This document shows positions 36,107 to 43,742 of a stretch of 64,000 nt of DNA, piece by piece. Within the stretch, counting starts at the first letter, position 1. Every line of letters begins with the position of its first letter. Under the pieces are notes generated by a model that ran no database searches, was not told the DNA's origin, and was given only the letters and a program-made list of their open reading frames with translations. The DNA is from Mycobacterium sp. SVM_VP21. GTDB taxonomy: Bacteria; Actinomycetota; Actinomycetes; Mycobacteriales; Mycobacteriaceae. The stretch is from positions 1,736,001 to 1,800,000 of the forward strand of contig CP101406.1 of the NCBI GenBank assembly GCA_024758765.1, written 5' to 3'. A program made the translations under genes and the position numbers.

Positions 36107-37276
36107 TCAATTATCGGCGCTCGATGGGGGTGGTGCATCGCGGCGCAATGCCTCGAATAGCCGGGCGGCTTCGGCGTGGTTCCATACCACCGTGTCGCCG
36201 ACGTCGGTCCAGAGGAACTCGCCGATCGGCACGGTCAGCGTGGTGGTGGTGCCATGCAACGCCCAGCCCAGGGCTGCCAGGTCTATGACGCCGGAGCTTT
36301 CGTCCAGGGTCACCGCGTGTGCGGCGGCGCGCGGCACCGTGTACCAGCGCAGCGGATTGAGCCAGACGGCCGGATCGGTAATGCGGGCCAGCAGCGCCGA
36401 CAGGAACAGCCGCTGGTGGGCCATCCGGTCCAGATCGGCGCGCGGAGTGGCCCGACTACGCACGTAGCCGAGCGCGGCCGCGCCGGAGAGCTGCTGGCAG
36501 CCGGCCGGCAGATTCAGCCCGGCCAGCGGGTCGTCGATCGGTTCGTCCGGGCACAAGGTGACGCCGCCGAGGGCGTCGACGAGCGAGGCGAAACCGCCGA
36601 ATCCGATCTCGACATAGTGGTCCAGCCGCAGGCCGGTGGCCTGTTCCACCGTCCGGGTCAGCAGGGGAGCCCCGCCGAGGGTGTACGCGGCATTGATCTT
36701 GTCTTTGCCGTAGCCGGGGATCGTGACGTAGGAGTCGCGCGGCAGCGACACCACCGTTGCGGTCGACTCGGATCCCGGGCCGGGTAGGTGTATGAGCAGC
36801 ACCGTGTCGGTGCGACCGTTGCCGATGTTCCCGCCCGTGCTCAGGTCCTGCTGTTCCTGGAGTGTGAGATCGGCGCGGCTGTCTGAACCGACTAGCAGCC
36901 ATGTCGTCCCGCGGCCCGGCGTCGGACGGTCGGCGTAACCGGCGAACGCCGCGGTCCGTTGCAGCGCGGTGTCGAGCCAGGCCGCGGCGCCCACCAGGGA
37001 TGCGGTGGCGAGCAAGGCCAGCAGCAGAGTGAACACCGCCAGTCGGCGCGGCCAGGATCGGCGTCGACGCGAAGCGGGAGACCGCGGTGTGTGAGGACGT
37101 GCAGCGGGCGGGCGCGGTCCCGGCGGGCGCGGTGCGGGCCGAGTTGCCGGCCGCGGCACGGCCTGCGGCGGCGGCGAGACCGGTCGGCCGTGGGGGGCGC
37201 GGTACAACATCGGCGGAGGTTCACGACGCGGCGGTGGGGGATGCCAGGGCTGGCCCGGCCCGCGATCACCGTTCAC
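36107..37276 (-). CDS. LytR-CpsA-Psr (LCP) family cell-wall ligase
   Basis: A 389-aa protein with a cytoplasmic Pro/Arg-rich N-terminus (residues 1-75), one membrane helix (about 77-97, RLAVFTLLLALLATASLVGAA) and an extracellular LCP domain. Family motifs are WLLVGSDSRADL, NGRTDTVLLIHL, VVSLPRDSYVTIPG, KINAAYTLGG and GYVRSR with its catalytic-site Arg residues. LCP enzymes attach arabinogalactan to peptidoglycan using a polyprenyl-phosphate-linked donor. It lacks the LytR_C domain found in some mycobacterial LCPs. It stands upstream of bfrB on the same strand, but the IdeR boxes between them imply separate control. Rv3840 occupies this place in M. tuberculosis. Confidence 0.88.
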   Translation of the reverse strand: MNGDRGPGQPWHPPPPRREPPPMLYRAPHGRPVSPPPQAVPRPATRPAPRPPGPRPPAARPHTPRSPASRRRRSWPRRLAVFTLLLALLATASLVGAAAWLDTALQRTAAFAGYADRPTPGRGTTWLLVGSDSRADLTLQEQQDLSTGGNIGNGRTDTVLLIHLPGPGSESTATVVSLPRDSYVTIPGYGKDKINAAYTLGGAPLLTRTVEQATGLRLDHYVEIGFGGFASLVDALGGVTLCPDEPIDDPLAGLNLPAGCQQLSGAAALGYVRSRATPRADLDRMAHQRLFLSALLARITDPAVWLNPLRWYTVPRAAAHAVTLDESSGVIDLAALGWALHGTTTTLTVPIGEFLWTDVGDTVVWNHAEAARLFEALRRDAPPPSSADN

Positions 37277-37471
37277 CTGCCCAATCTACGTAGCGAGAGG
37301 CGTCGGGGCGATCTCCAGGGCGGGGCCAGCCGTGCGGTGGATGCCGAAGATTCCCAGCTCGCCCCCCCAGTTTCCGCGGAATTCTCAGTGATTATTAGTA
37401 ATCTTCCGAAGAAATCGTTATCTTGGCCACGTCATTCGCCGCCGCGATCATGAAGAGAGATCTACCCGCAG

Positions 37472-39856
37472 ATGACTCGTCAGTGCAGCACGAAGCGGAA
37501 CCGCCGGGTCGATGCGGCGGTCCCAGCTTCGCCTCTCCTACGTCGAGCCTCGCTGAACCGTCGAGTCGCCGGGTTGGGCACCGCCGTGGGGGCGTTTCTG
37601 GCGTTTGGGGTGATGCCGCTGGCGCCGGCGCCGGTGGCGTCTGCCGAGGGCTTCGGCGACGTGTTTGACGTGGCGGTGGCGCCGTTTGTGGATGCGACCA
37701 CCGGTGGGCTGGACTGGGATGCGGTGCTCAGCCCGGCGGCCTGGGAATCGTTCTTCGACCCGACGCACTGGGATAACGCGCTGGCCGGAGCGGCGGCGGG
37801 GCTGAACTTCACCCTCCCGACCCCGACGGCCTTGATGAACGACTGGGTGTACACCCCGATCTACACCGGTATCGACTGGTTGGTCAGTAGCTCGTTGCTG
37901 GCGCCGATCGTCGACGGGACCAACCAGATCAGTGAGGCGCTGGGGCTGGGCCTGATGATTGGCGACGGCGCGGCCGGTACGGAGGCATCTGCCGCCGGTG
38001 GCGCTGGGGGCTGGTTGTTCGGTGATGGCGGCGCCGGCTGGGACAACACTGAGGTGGGCGCCGTCGGAGGCGCCGGGGGCGCGGCCGGGTTCTTCGGCAA
38101 CGGCGGCGCGGGCGGTGACGGCGGTGAAGGTGCTGCCGGCGGCGCCGGTGGGGCCGGCGGATGGCTCATGGGTGCCGGTGGTGCAGGTGGTGACGGTGGC
38201 GACGGAGTGAACGGCGGCATCGGTGGCGCCGGCGGCGCCGGGATCGGCTGGTTGTTGGGTATCGGTGGTGCCGGTGGCCACGGTGGTGACGGCAGCCACA
38301 TCGGCGGGAACGGCGGTGACGGCGGCAACGGCGCGATGTGGTTCGGCAACGGCGGTGACGGCGGAGATGCCGGCAACGGTGTCTACCAGGCGCCGGGTGA
38401 TCTGCCCGCCCTGGGCGGGGCCGGTGGCACCGCAGGCGCGTTGGGCACCCACGGTGCGGTCGGCCATTTCGGCACGCTGGAGGGCGCCCCGGAGAAGGCG
38501 CCGGCGGAATACGGCACCGCGGGCCAGTGGATCGTGGACAGCGACGGCCGGGTGGTCATCCTGCAGGGCGTCAACCAGGTCTACAAGTCGGCGCCGTTCT
38601 CACCCGGCGGCAACGGCTTCGGCGACGACGATGCGGCGTTCCTGGCCGCCAATGGCTTCACCTCGGTCCGGTTGGGCCTGTACTGGGGCCAGATCGAGCC
38701 GCAGCCTGGGGCGTACAACATGGCTTACCTGGAGTCGGTCAAGGAGACCATCGAGACCCTTAAGGCGCACGGCATCGTCAGCATCATCGACATGCACCAG
38801 GACCTCTACGGCACGGAGGTCGGTGGCAACGGCGCGCCGGACTGGGCGACACTGTTCAACCTCAAGGACAGCGACACCAGCCATCCGTTCCCGTTCGCCT
38901 ACGCCCTCAACCCGGCGCAGAACCAGGCCTGGGATGCGTTCTGGGGCAACGAGAAGGCGGACGGCATCGGACTGCAGAACGCCTACGCCCGGATGTGGCA
39001 GGTCGTTGCCGACTACCTGGGTGGTACCCCCGGCGTGGCCGGCTACGAAATCATGAACGAGCCGTGGGCCGGCTCGTCATGGCTGGGCAGCCTGCTCGGC
39101 AACCCGCACTTCGACACCCAGTCGCTGACTCCCTTCTACGACCAGGTGATCTCGGCGATCCGGTCGGTGGACTCCAGCACCACGGTCTACTACGAGCCCA
39201 ACGTGCTGTTCGGCAACGCCACCGGGGTCACCCACCTGGGCGGGGTCGACGACGACAATGCCGTCTTCGCGTTCCACGACTACTGCATCTTCGACGCCCT
39301 CGGCGGAGGCACCGCCACCGGCTGTTCACTGTGGGACGGCTGGATCAACGACGGCGCTCAGCAGTACAGCGACCGCTACGACGTCCCCGTAGTGGTCACC
39401 GAATTCGGCGCCACCCACAATATTCCGACCATCGCCAGCCAGCTGAACTCGATCAATCCCCACATGTTCGGCTGGCTGTACTGGGGCTACACCAACGAGG
39501 CGGGCTCGCTGGTGCACAACACCAACCTGCCGCCGACCGGCGACAACGTCGATGAGCCCATCGTGGCCACTCTGGCCCAGCCGTATCCGCAGGTGATCGC
39601 CGGAATCCCGAACAGCTGGTCGTTCAACAATGGAGTCTTCTCGTTCAGCTACTCCACGGCGATGGCCGACGGCTCGGGCAACTTCGGCGCCGGATCGGAG
39701 ACCAAGATCTCCATCCCCGACATCCAGTTCCCGAACGGCTACCAGGTCAGCGTGACCGGGGGCCAGGTGGTCTCGGCGGACAACGCCTCGGTGTTGGTCA
39801 TCGGATCCAACGCTGGCGCGGGCACCGTCACGGTCACGGTGACGCGCGCGAGCTGA
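37472..39856 (+). CDS. Secreted PGRS-like Gly/Ala-rich protein with GH5 endoglycoceramidase-type domain
   Basis: A 794-aa chimera. Residues 1-59 form a long twin-Arg-rich signal peptide ending PVASA. About 60-160 is a PE-like helical region without the PE motif. About 163-310 consists of GGAGG-type PGRS repeats, and about 340-710 is a GH5 catalytic domain. The acid/base is Glu530 in YEIMNEPWAGS and the nucleophile Glu644 in VVTEFGATH, as in endoglycosylceramidases and related GH5 enzymes. A small beta-rich tail (about 715-794) completes it. It should cleave a beta-glycoside outside the cell, and the substrate is unknown. Codons about 15-30 are encoded by repeat family B. No clear ribosome site precedes the ATG. 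Confidence 0.85.
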   Translation: MTRQCSTKRNRRVDAAVPASPLLRRASLNRRVAGLGTAVGAFLAFGVMPLAPAPVASAEGFGDVFDVAVAPFVDATTGGLDWDAVLSPAAWESFFDPTHWDNALAGAAAGLNFTLPTPTALMNDWVYTPIYTGIDWLVSSSLLAPIVDGTNQISEALGLGLMIGDGAAGTEASAAGGAGGWLFGDGGAGWDNTEVGAVGGAGGAAGFFGNGGAGGDGGEGAAGGAGGAGGWLMGAGGAGGDGGDGVNGGIGGAGGAGIGWLLGIGGAGGHGGDGSHIGGNGGDGGNGAMWFGNGGDGGDAGNGVYQAPGDLPALGGAGGTAGALGTHGAVGHFGTLEGAPEKAPAEYGTAGQWIVDSDGRVVILQGVNQVYKSAPFSPGGNGFGDDDAAFLAANGFTSVRLGLYWGQIEPQPGAYNMAYLESVKETIETLKAHGIVSIIDMHQDLYGTEVGGNGAPDWATLFNLKDSDTSHPFPFAYALNPAQNQAWDAFWGNEKADGIGLQNAYARMWQVVADYLGGTPGVAGYEIMNEPWAGSSWLGSLLGNPHFDTQSLTPFYDQVISAIRSVDSSTTVYYEPNVLFGNATGVTHLGGVDDDNAVFAFHDYCIFDALGGGTATGCSLWDGWINDGAQQYSDRYDVPVVVTEFGATHNIPTIASQLNSINPHMFGWLYWGYTNEAGSLVHNTNLPPTGDNVDEPIVATLAQPYPQVIAGIPNSWSFNNGVFSFSYSTAMADGSGNFGAGSETKISIPDIQFPNGYQVSVTGGQVVSADNASVLVIGSNAGAGTVTVTVTRAS
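37514..37562. repeat. Inverted copy of repeat family B inside the signal-peptide coding region
   Basis: This 49-bp stretch is nearly the reverse complement of the unit found twice at 31.9 kb (core AGCTTCGCCTCTCC and GTCGAGCCTCGCTGAACCG). It is read in frame and supplies the basic segment SPLLRRASLNRR before the hydrophobic core of the signal peptide. Confidence 0.75.
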
Positions 39857-39878
39857 GGTCTGCGCGGCGCCGTCGCGA

Positions 39879-40640
39879 TCAGCGCAGCCAGCCGACCTTG
39901 TCGGCGAAGATCGCGTACCCGACGAACGCCACGGTATCGATCAGGGCGTGGGCCAGGACCAGCGGCCACAGCCGTCCGGTGCGCTGCCAGGCGTAGCCGA
40001 ACACCAAGCCCATCGCGATGTTGCCCAGCCCGGCGCCAAAACCTTGATAGAGGTGGTAGGCGCCGCGCAGCAGGGCTGAACAGGCCAGCGCCATCCGCGG
40101 CGCCACCCCCAGCTGCGGTAGCCGGGTCAGCAGGTAGCCGACCACGATCACTTCCTCGGCGAACCCGTTGGCGAATGCGATCACGATCAGCATCGGAGCG
40201 CGCCACCAGGCGTCGTTGATCGCGGCGGGAATCACGTCGGCGTTGAGGCCCAGGGTTCGCGCCGCCAGGTACAGGCCCAGGCCGGGCAGCCCGATCAGGG
40301 CGGCCAGGCCGAGTGCGCCGGCGAGGTCGGTGCCGCGGGGTCGCCCATTCAGCCCGATGCAGGCGGGTCCGAATCCGCTGCGCCACAGTAGGTATAACGC
40401 CAGTGCGCCCCAGGCGATCAGTTGCACCGCCCAGGCGGCGTTGAGACCGAGGTCGATCAGGTCGAAATACGACCGGCGAGGGTTAAGGGCGATCCGCTGG
40501 GCGCTGAGGTCGCGCAGCACCGCGTCGGCGAGCTGCAGCATCGCGGTGACGGCGCTCAGGCCGTAAGTGACCGCCAGAACCAGGACGATCTCCAGGCGCA
40601 GCGCGTGTCGCGGGTTCTGGCGCTCGGTCACTGACACCAC
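39879..40640 (-). CDS. CPBP-family membrane protein (CAAX protease-like), altered active site
   Basis: A 253-aa protein with about seven hydrophobic helices and a CPBP (Abi/Rce1-like) glutamic protease core. Motif 1 reads EEVIVVGYL: the Glu pair is kept, but the Arg expected four residues on (EExxxR) is Val. Motif 2 reads RGAYH where FxxxH is usual, so the His is kept and Phe lost. Motif 3 is HALID. The His and Glu that bind the catalytic water are thus present, but the protein may be a divergent or inactive member. It ends 12 bp before the DUF2470 gene start region ends, on the same strand, so they could be cotranscribed. Confidence 0.78.
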   Translation of the reverse strand: MVSVTERQNPRHALRLEIVLVLAVTYGLSAVTAMLQLADAVLRDLSAQRIALNPRRSYFDLIDLGLNAAWAVQLIAWGALALYLLWRSGFGPACIGLNGRPRGTDLAGALGLAALIGLPGLGLYLAARTLGLNADVIPAAINDAWWRAPMLIVIAFANGFAEEVIVVGYLLTRLPQLGVAPRMALACSALLRGAYHLYQGFGAGLGNIAMGLVFGYAWQRTGRLWPLVLAHALIDTVAFVGYAIFADKVGWLR

Positions 40641-40652
40641 GGTAGCGACCTG

Positions 40653-41492
40653 CTACTGCTCCTGACGCCGGGCCTGCAACCCGTTGAGAAATGGGCAGCC
40701 CATCAGTGCGCGTACCGCCCGATTCAGACTCAGCACATCGTTTACCGGCCGCGGGAAACTCAGCCGCACGTCGCGGTCACCGTCGGGCGCCTCCATCCGC
40801 AACCACATGCCGTAGCGATCCACGGCAAGCGGGCGAGCCTGTCCGCGGCGCAGCTGCGGCGGTAGCTTGGCGGCGGCGAGCCGGGCGACCATGTCGGGGT
40901 GCGCCGAGTCGAGGTGCTGCAGCCAATGCGCCTCGATCGCGCAGAACGGGTCGGGTCGGGCTGCCAGCAGCTCGTGCACGTCGACCGCTTCGGCGCCGGT
41001 GGCGTCGGCCAGTACCGCAGACTCCGGCGTCAGCCGCAGCAGCGCGTAGTCGACGTCGGCGTCGCTGTACTCCGGTGCAGCCATATCGCGGGAGTGCGAC
41101 GCCGAGCGCGGCGAGACGACCTGGAGCAGAGCAGGGTTGGGGTCCACCGCCGCGATCCGGTCCAGAAGTACCGGGATCTCGCGGTCGGGCACCGGGCGCA
41201 GCAGGCCCCGGATCCACGCCAGCGCACGCACGCGTTCGCGCAGCCGCAATGGCGCGTGATCGGTGAGCTCGAGCATCGCCTGCACGCCGGAGTCGGCCGC
41301 GGCCTGCGCGACCGGGTCCTCGACCGGGACCGCGACCACCAGGGATCCGTCCCGCAGCAGGTGGCAGACCGGTGCGTTGACCGGCGCGGCGTCGGCGGCG
41401 TCGGCGATGGCTAAGAGGGCCTGACCGCGGATGCAGGCGCTGCGAATCCGCTCGGCGGACGTCGGGACGGTTGCTGCTGTAGTCGTGGCCAT
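40653..41492 (-). CDS. DUF2470 (haem-utilisation-type) protein, Rv3839-like
   Basis: A 279-aa soluble protein resembling Rv3839 (258 aa). The N-terminal two thirds look like the flavin-reductase-like split barrel associated with HugZ/DUF2470 proteins (VCHLLRDGSLVVAVPVEDP), and the C-terminal DUF2470 domain runs from about residue 193 (HLDSAHPDMVARLAAAKL) onward. Proteins of this type act in haem or siderophore iron handling, although substrate residues are not obvious here. A strong IdeR box ends 17 bp before the ATG, and the AAAGGTG ribosome site lies between. Iron-dependent repression by IdeR is therefore expected, as known for Rv3839. Confidence 0.85.
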   Translation of the reverse strand: MATTTAATVPTSAERIRSACIRGQALLAIADAADAAPVNAPVCHLLRDGSLVVAVPVEDPVAQAAADSGVQAMLELTDHAPLRLRERVRALAWIRGLLRPVPDREIPVLLDRIAAVDPNPALLQVVSPRSASHSRDMAAPEYSDADVDYALLRLTPESAVLADATGAEAVDVHELLAARPDPFCAIEAHWLQHLDSAHPDMVARLAAAKLPPQLRRGQARPLAVDRYGMWLRMEAPDGDRDVRLSFPRPVNDVLSLNRAVRALMGCPFLNGLQARRQEQ

Positions 41493-41508
41493 CGATCACC
41501 TTTCGAAG

Positions 41509-41527
41509 TGAGGTAAGCCTAACTTAA
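41509..41527 (-). promoter_or_regulatory. IdeR box upstream of the DUF2470 gene
   Basis: TGAGGTAAGCCTAACTTAA matches the 19-bp IdeR consensus at 15 positions. It sits 17-35 bp before the start codon, where a bound repressor would cover the promoter. This is the best iron box in the window. Confidence 0.8.
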
Positions 41528-41678
41528 TTAATGACTCGGGTAGGCGCAACAGGAATTGCTGAATCGGATCGCGGTGGGACTTCCGCCGAACGTGAAGGTG
41601 GCGGCACGTTCGAGGGATCAGCGTGAAGCTGACCTCACGCTCGCGCCGCCGCTGAGCGCGCCGGCGAGCTACTGCCGA

Positions 41679-41684
41679 TAGGGT
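41679..41684 (+). promoter_or_regulatory. Leaderless-type -10 hexamer TAGGGT of pheA
   Basis: TAGGGT, then TGTCCG, then the GTG of pheA at 41691. No ribosome site is present in the 30 bases before the start, consistent with leaderless initiation. Confidence 0.55.
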
Positions 41685-41690
41685 TGTCCG

Positions 41691-42557
41691 GTGACCCGCA
41701 TCAGCTATCTCGGCCCGGCGGGGACCTTCACCGAAGCGGCGCTGCTCGCGTTGAACGGCGCCGGACGGGTTCCCGGCGCCGACCTTCAACCGGTGCCGGC
41801 CGAGAGCACGCCGGCCGCTCTCGAGGCGGTGCGTTCCGGCGCCGCCGACTACGCGTGTGTGCCGATCGAGAACTCGATCGAGGGCGGGGTGACGCCCACT
41901 CTGGACGGCCTCGCGGTTGGGTCGCCGCTGCAGATATTCGCCGAAATCGCCCTAGACGTCACGTTCTCGATCGTCGTCGCGCCGGGTCGCGGCGAGGCGG
42001 CGATTCGCACTGTGGCCGCCCATCCGGTGGCGGGCGCCCAGGTGCGGCGCTGGCTGACCGAGCACCTGCCCGGGGCCCACACCGTGCCGGCCAACTCCAA
42101 TGCCGCTGCGGCGCAGCAGGTCCATGACGGTGAGGTGGACGCCGGAGTGAGCACCGCGCTGGCTGCCCAGCAGCGCGGGTTGGTGGCGCTGGCCGAGGGC
42201 GTCATCGACGAGGCCAATGCCCGCACGCGTTTCGTGCTGGTGGGTGCCCCGGCGTCACCGCCGGCGCGCACCGGCGCCGACCGGACGTCGGTGGTGCTGC
42301 GCCTCGACAACGCGCCCGGAGCGTTGGCGGCAGCCCTGGCCGAGTTCGGAAGTCGCAGCATCGATCTGACTCGCATCGAGTCGCGCCCGACCCGCACCGA
42401 GCTGGGCACGTATCTGTTCTTCCTGGACTGCATCGGACACATCGATGACGAAGCCGTCGCCGAGGCACTGCAGGCCCTGCGTCGTAGCTGCGCCGATGTC
42501 CGCTACCTGGGCTCCTGGCCTATCGAGCCCGTCGGTCGATGCGGGGTGGCGTCATGA
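41691..42557 (+). CDS. pheA: Prephenate dehydratase
   Basis: A 288-aa enzyme that converts prephenate to phenylpyruvate in phenylalanine synthesis. The dehydratase domain begins ISYLGPAGTFTEAALL and includes YACVPIENSIEGGVTPTLDGL and ANARTRFVLVG, covering residues 1-185. A C-terminal ACT domain (about 198-280, with LRLDNAPGALAAALAEFGSRSIDLTRIESRPTR) provides phenylalanine feedback inhibition. It is monofunctional, without chorismate mutase. The GTG start follows a TAGGGT hexamer at 6 nt. Its stop overlaps the next gene by ATGA, so the two are coupled. Confidence 0.94.
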   Translation: MTRISYLGPAGTFTEAALLALNGAGRVPGADLQPVPAESTPAALEAVRSGAADYACVPIENSIEGGVTPTLDGLAVGSPLQIFAEIALDVTFSIVVAPGRGEAAIRTVAAHPVAGAQVRRWLTEHLPGAHTVPANSNAAAAQQVHDGEVDAGVSTALAAQQRGLVALAEGVIDEANARTRFVLVGAPASPPARTGADRTSVVLRLDNAPGALAAALAEFGSRSIDLTRIESRPTRTELGTYLFFLDCIGHIDDEAVAEALQALRRSCADVRYLGSWPIEPVGRCGVAS

Positions 42558-43243
42558 GCGGGCGGCTGGTGCTGCTGCGTCACGGCCAGTCCTACGGCAA
42601 CGTCGACCGTCGACTCGACACCCGCCCGCCTGGATCGGAACTGACCCCGCTGGGCCGCGACCAAGCCAGGGCTTTCGCCGCCGAGGGCATCCACCGTCCG
42701 ATGCTGGTCGCCCATTCGGTGGCCACCCGCGCGGTTCAGACCGCTGCCGAGATCAGCGGACGGCTCGGCGTGACCGCCCGCGCCCTCGAAGGCATTCACG
42801 AGGTGCAGGCCGGTGAGCTGGAGAACCGCAGCGACGACGACGCGATCGCCGAGTTCAACGCGATCTATCAGCGTTGGCACTCCGGTGAGCCCGGAGTCGC
42901 ATTGCCCGGCGGGGAATCGGCCGAACAAGTGCTCGACCGCTACCTGCCGGTCGTCACCGACCTGCGGCTGCGCTACCTCGACGACGACGACTGGACCGGG
43001 GACATCGTCGTGGTCAGCCACGGCGCGGCGATCCGACTGGCGGCGGCGACGCTGGCGGGTGTGGACGGCAGTTTCGTCCTGGACAACCACCTGGAGAACG
43101 CCACCGCCGTGGTGCTGGCCCCGATCACCGACGGCCGATGGAGCTGTGTGCAGTGGGGCTCGCTGACGCCGCCGTTCTATCCCGAACCCCACCCGGACCC
43201 AGTGGGCGATGCGGTGCGGTCCGACACCGACCCGATGGGCTAG
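42554..43243 (+). CDS. Histidine phosphatase (phosphoglycerate mutase-like) family protein
   Basis: A 229-aa member of the histidine phosphatase superfamily with the phospho-His motif LLRHGQSYGN (residues 6-15), Glu in the EVQAGELENR segment and the second catalytic His in VVSHGAAIRL near 156. The fold is that of cofactor-dependent phosphoglycerate mutase, but most solitary members are phosphatases of uncertain substrate. It overlaps pheA by 4 bp and corresponds to Rv3837c in the same neighbourhood. Its stop overlaps the convergent Cys-rich gene by 4 bp. Confidence 0.88.
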   Translation: MSGRLVLLRHGQSYGNVDRRLDTRPPGSELTPLGRDQARAFAAEGIHRPMLVAHSVATRAVQTAAEISGRLGVTARALEGIHEVQAGELENRSDDDAIAEFNAIYQRWHSGEPGVALPGGESAEQVLDRYLPVVTDLRLRYLDDDDWTGDIVVVSHGAAIRLAAATLAGVDGSFVLDNHLENATAVVLAPITDGRWSCVQWGSLTPPFYPEPHPDPVGDAVRSDTDPMG

Positions 43244-43446
43244 ATCGCCAGCGCGTACACCTGCGCGCAGCGACACCCGACCGCTTCGCAATCCAGGGCG
43301 AACGAGTGCGGCAGCACCTCACCGGGGCAGCCGTCCTCGGTGCACTCCGCGGCCTGCTGGACGTGGTGGATGAGTGTGCCGTGGCAGTGCTCCAGCCCCG
43401 CTCGGCAGTCTCGGCAGTGGTGGGAGTCAGTCGTCATCGTCACCAT
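43240..43446 (-). CDS. Small Cys/His-rich protein, 68 aa
   Basis: The 68-aa product (MVTMTTDSHHCRDCRAGLEH onward) has seven cysteines and several histidines: CRDC, HCHG, CTEDGC, and CEAVGCRCAQ. This suggests one or two bound zinc ions. I know similar short actinobacterial proteins but no function. The frame runs further upstream to 43584. ATG 43446 is chosen because the upstream part crosses PGRS-like remnant DNA and reads as low-quality sequence; ATG 43437 is also possible. It is convergent with the phosphatase gene and no strong ribosome site is visible. Confidence 0.6.
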   Translation of the reverse strand: MVTMTTDSHHCRDCRAGLEHCHGTLIHHVQQAAECTEDGCPGEVLPHSFALDCEAVGCRCAQVYALAI

Positions 43447-43515
43447 GATCCACCGTGGCCTGCCATTAGTGGCGTGTTCTCGAAGCGTGTCGGCGAAAGC
43501 GCGGCGGCCGGCCAG

Positions 43516-43603
43516 ACGGCCGGTAACGGCGGCAATGGCGGCGCGGGCGACATCGGCGCCCGGGGGCAACGGGTCCCCGGCCACCGCGCCCGTGGAGGGC
43601 TAG
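43516..43603 (+). pseudogene. Decayed 3' end of a PGRS-type gene
   Basis: Translation of 43516 onward gives TAGNGGNGGAGDIG, the repeat style of PE_PGRS proteins. The reading then needs a shift of frame to continue as PGGNGSPATAPVEG and stop at TAG 43601-43603. A strong terminator follows 17 bp later. No start or PE part is found upstream. It looks like the tail of a lost PGRS gene with its terminator still in place. Confidence 0.4.
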
Positions 43604-43619
43604 TCCCAACACCAACGGC

Positions 43620-43646
43620 GAAAGCCCCGGACGCTGCGGGGCTTTC
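43620..43646 (+). terminator. Rho-independent-type terminator hairpin
   Basis: GAAAGCCCCG pairs perfectly with CGGGGCTTTC across a 7-nt loop. The GAAAG/CTTTC ends give a short T-containing 3' arm on both strands. It would end transcription of the PGRS remnant, and on the other strand of the secreted protein gene that stops at 43743. Confidence 0.7.
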
Positions 43647-43742
43647 CCGTGTGCGCACTGGTTTCGCCGGGGGGCGTCCGCGGCCGGCGAAGGTGATTTG
43701 CCCCGAGTCGAGGGCCGCCAGGCCTGCGTTTTCGCCGCTAGA

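Noticed and set aside
37980..38400. Dense GGC-rich repeats as a candidate structural DNA element
   Set aside because: They code in frame for PGRS-type Gly/Ala repeats of the GH5 chimera and need no other explanation.
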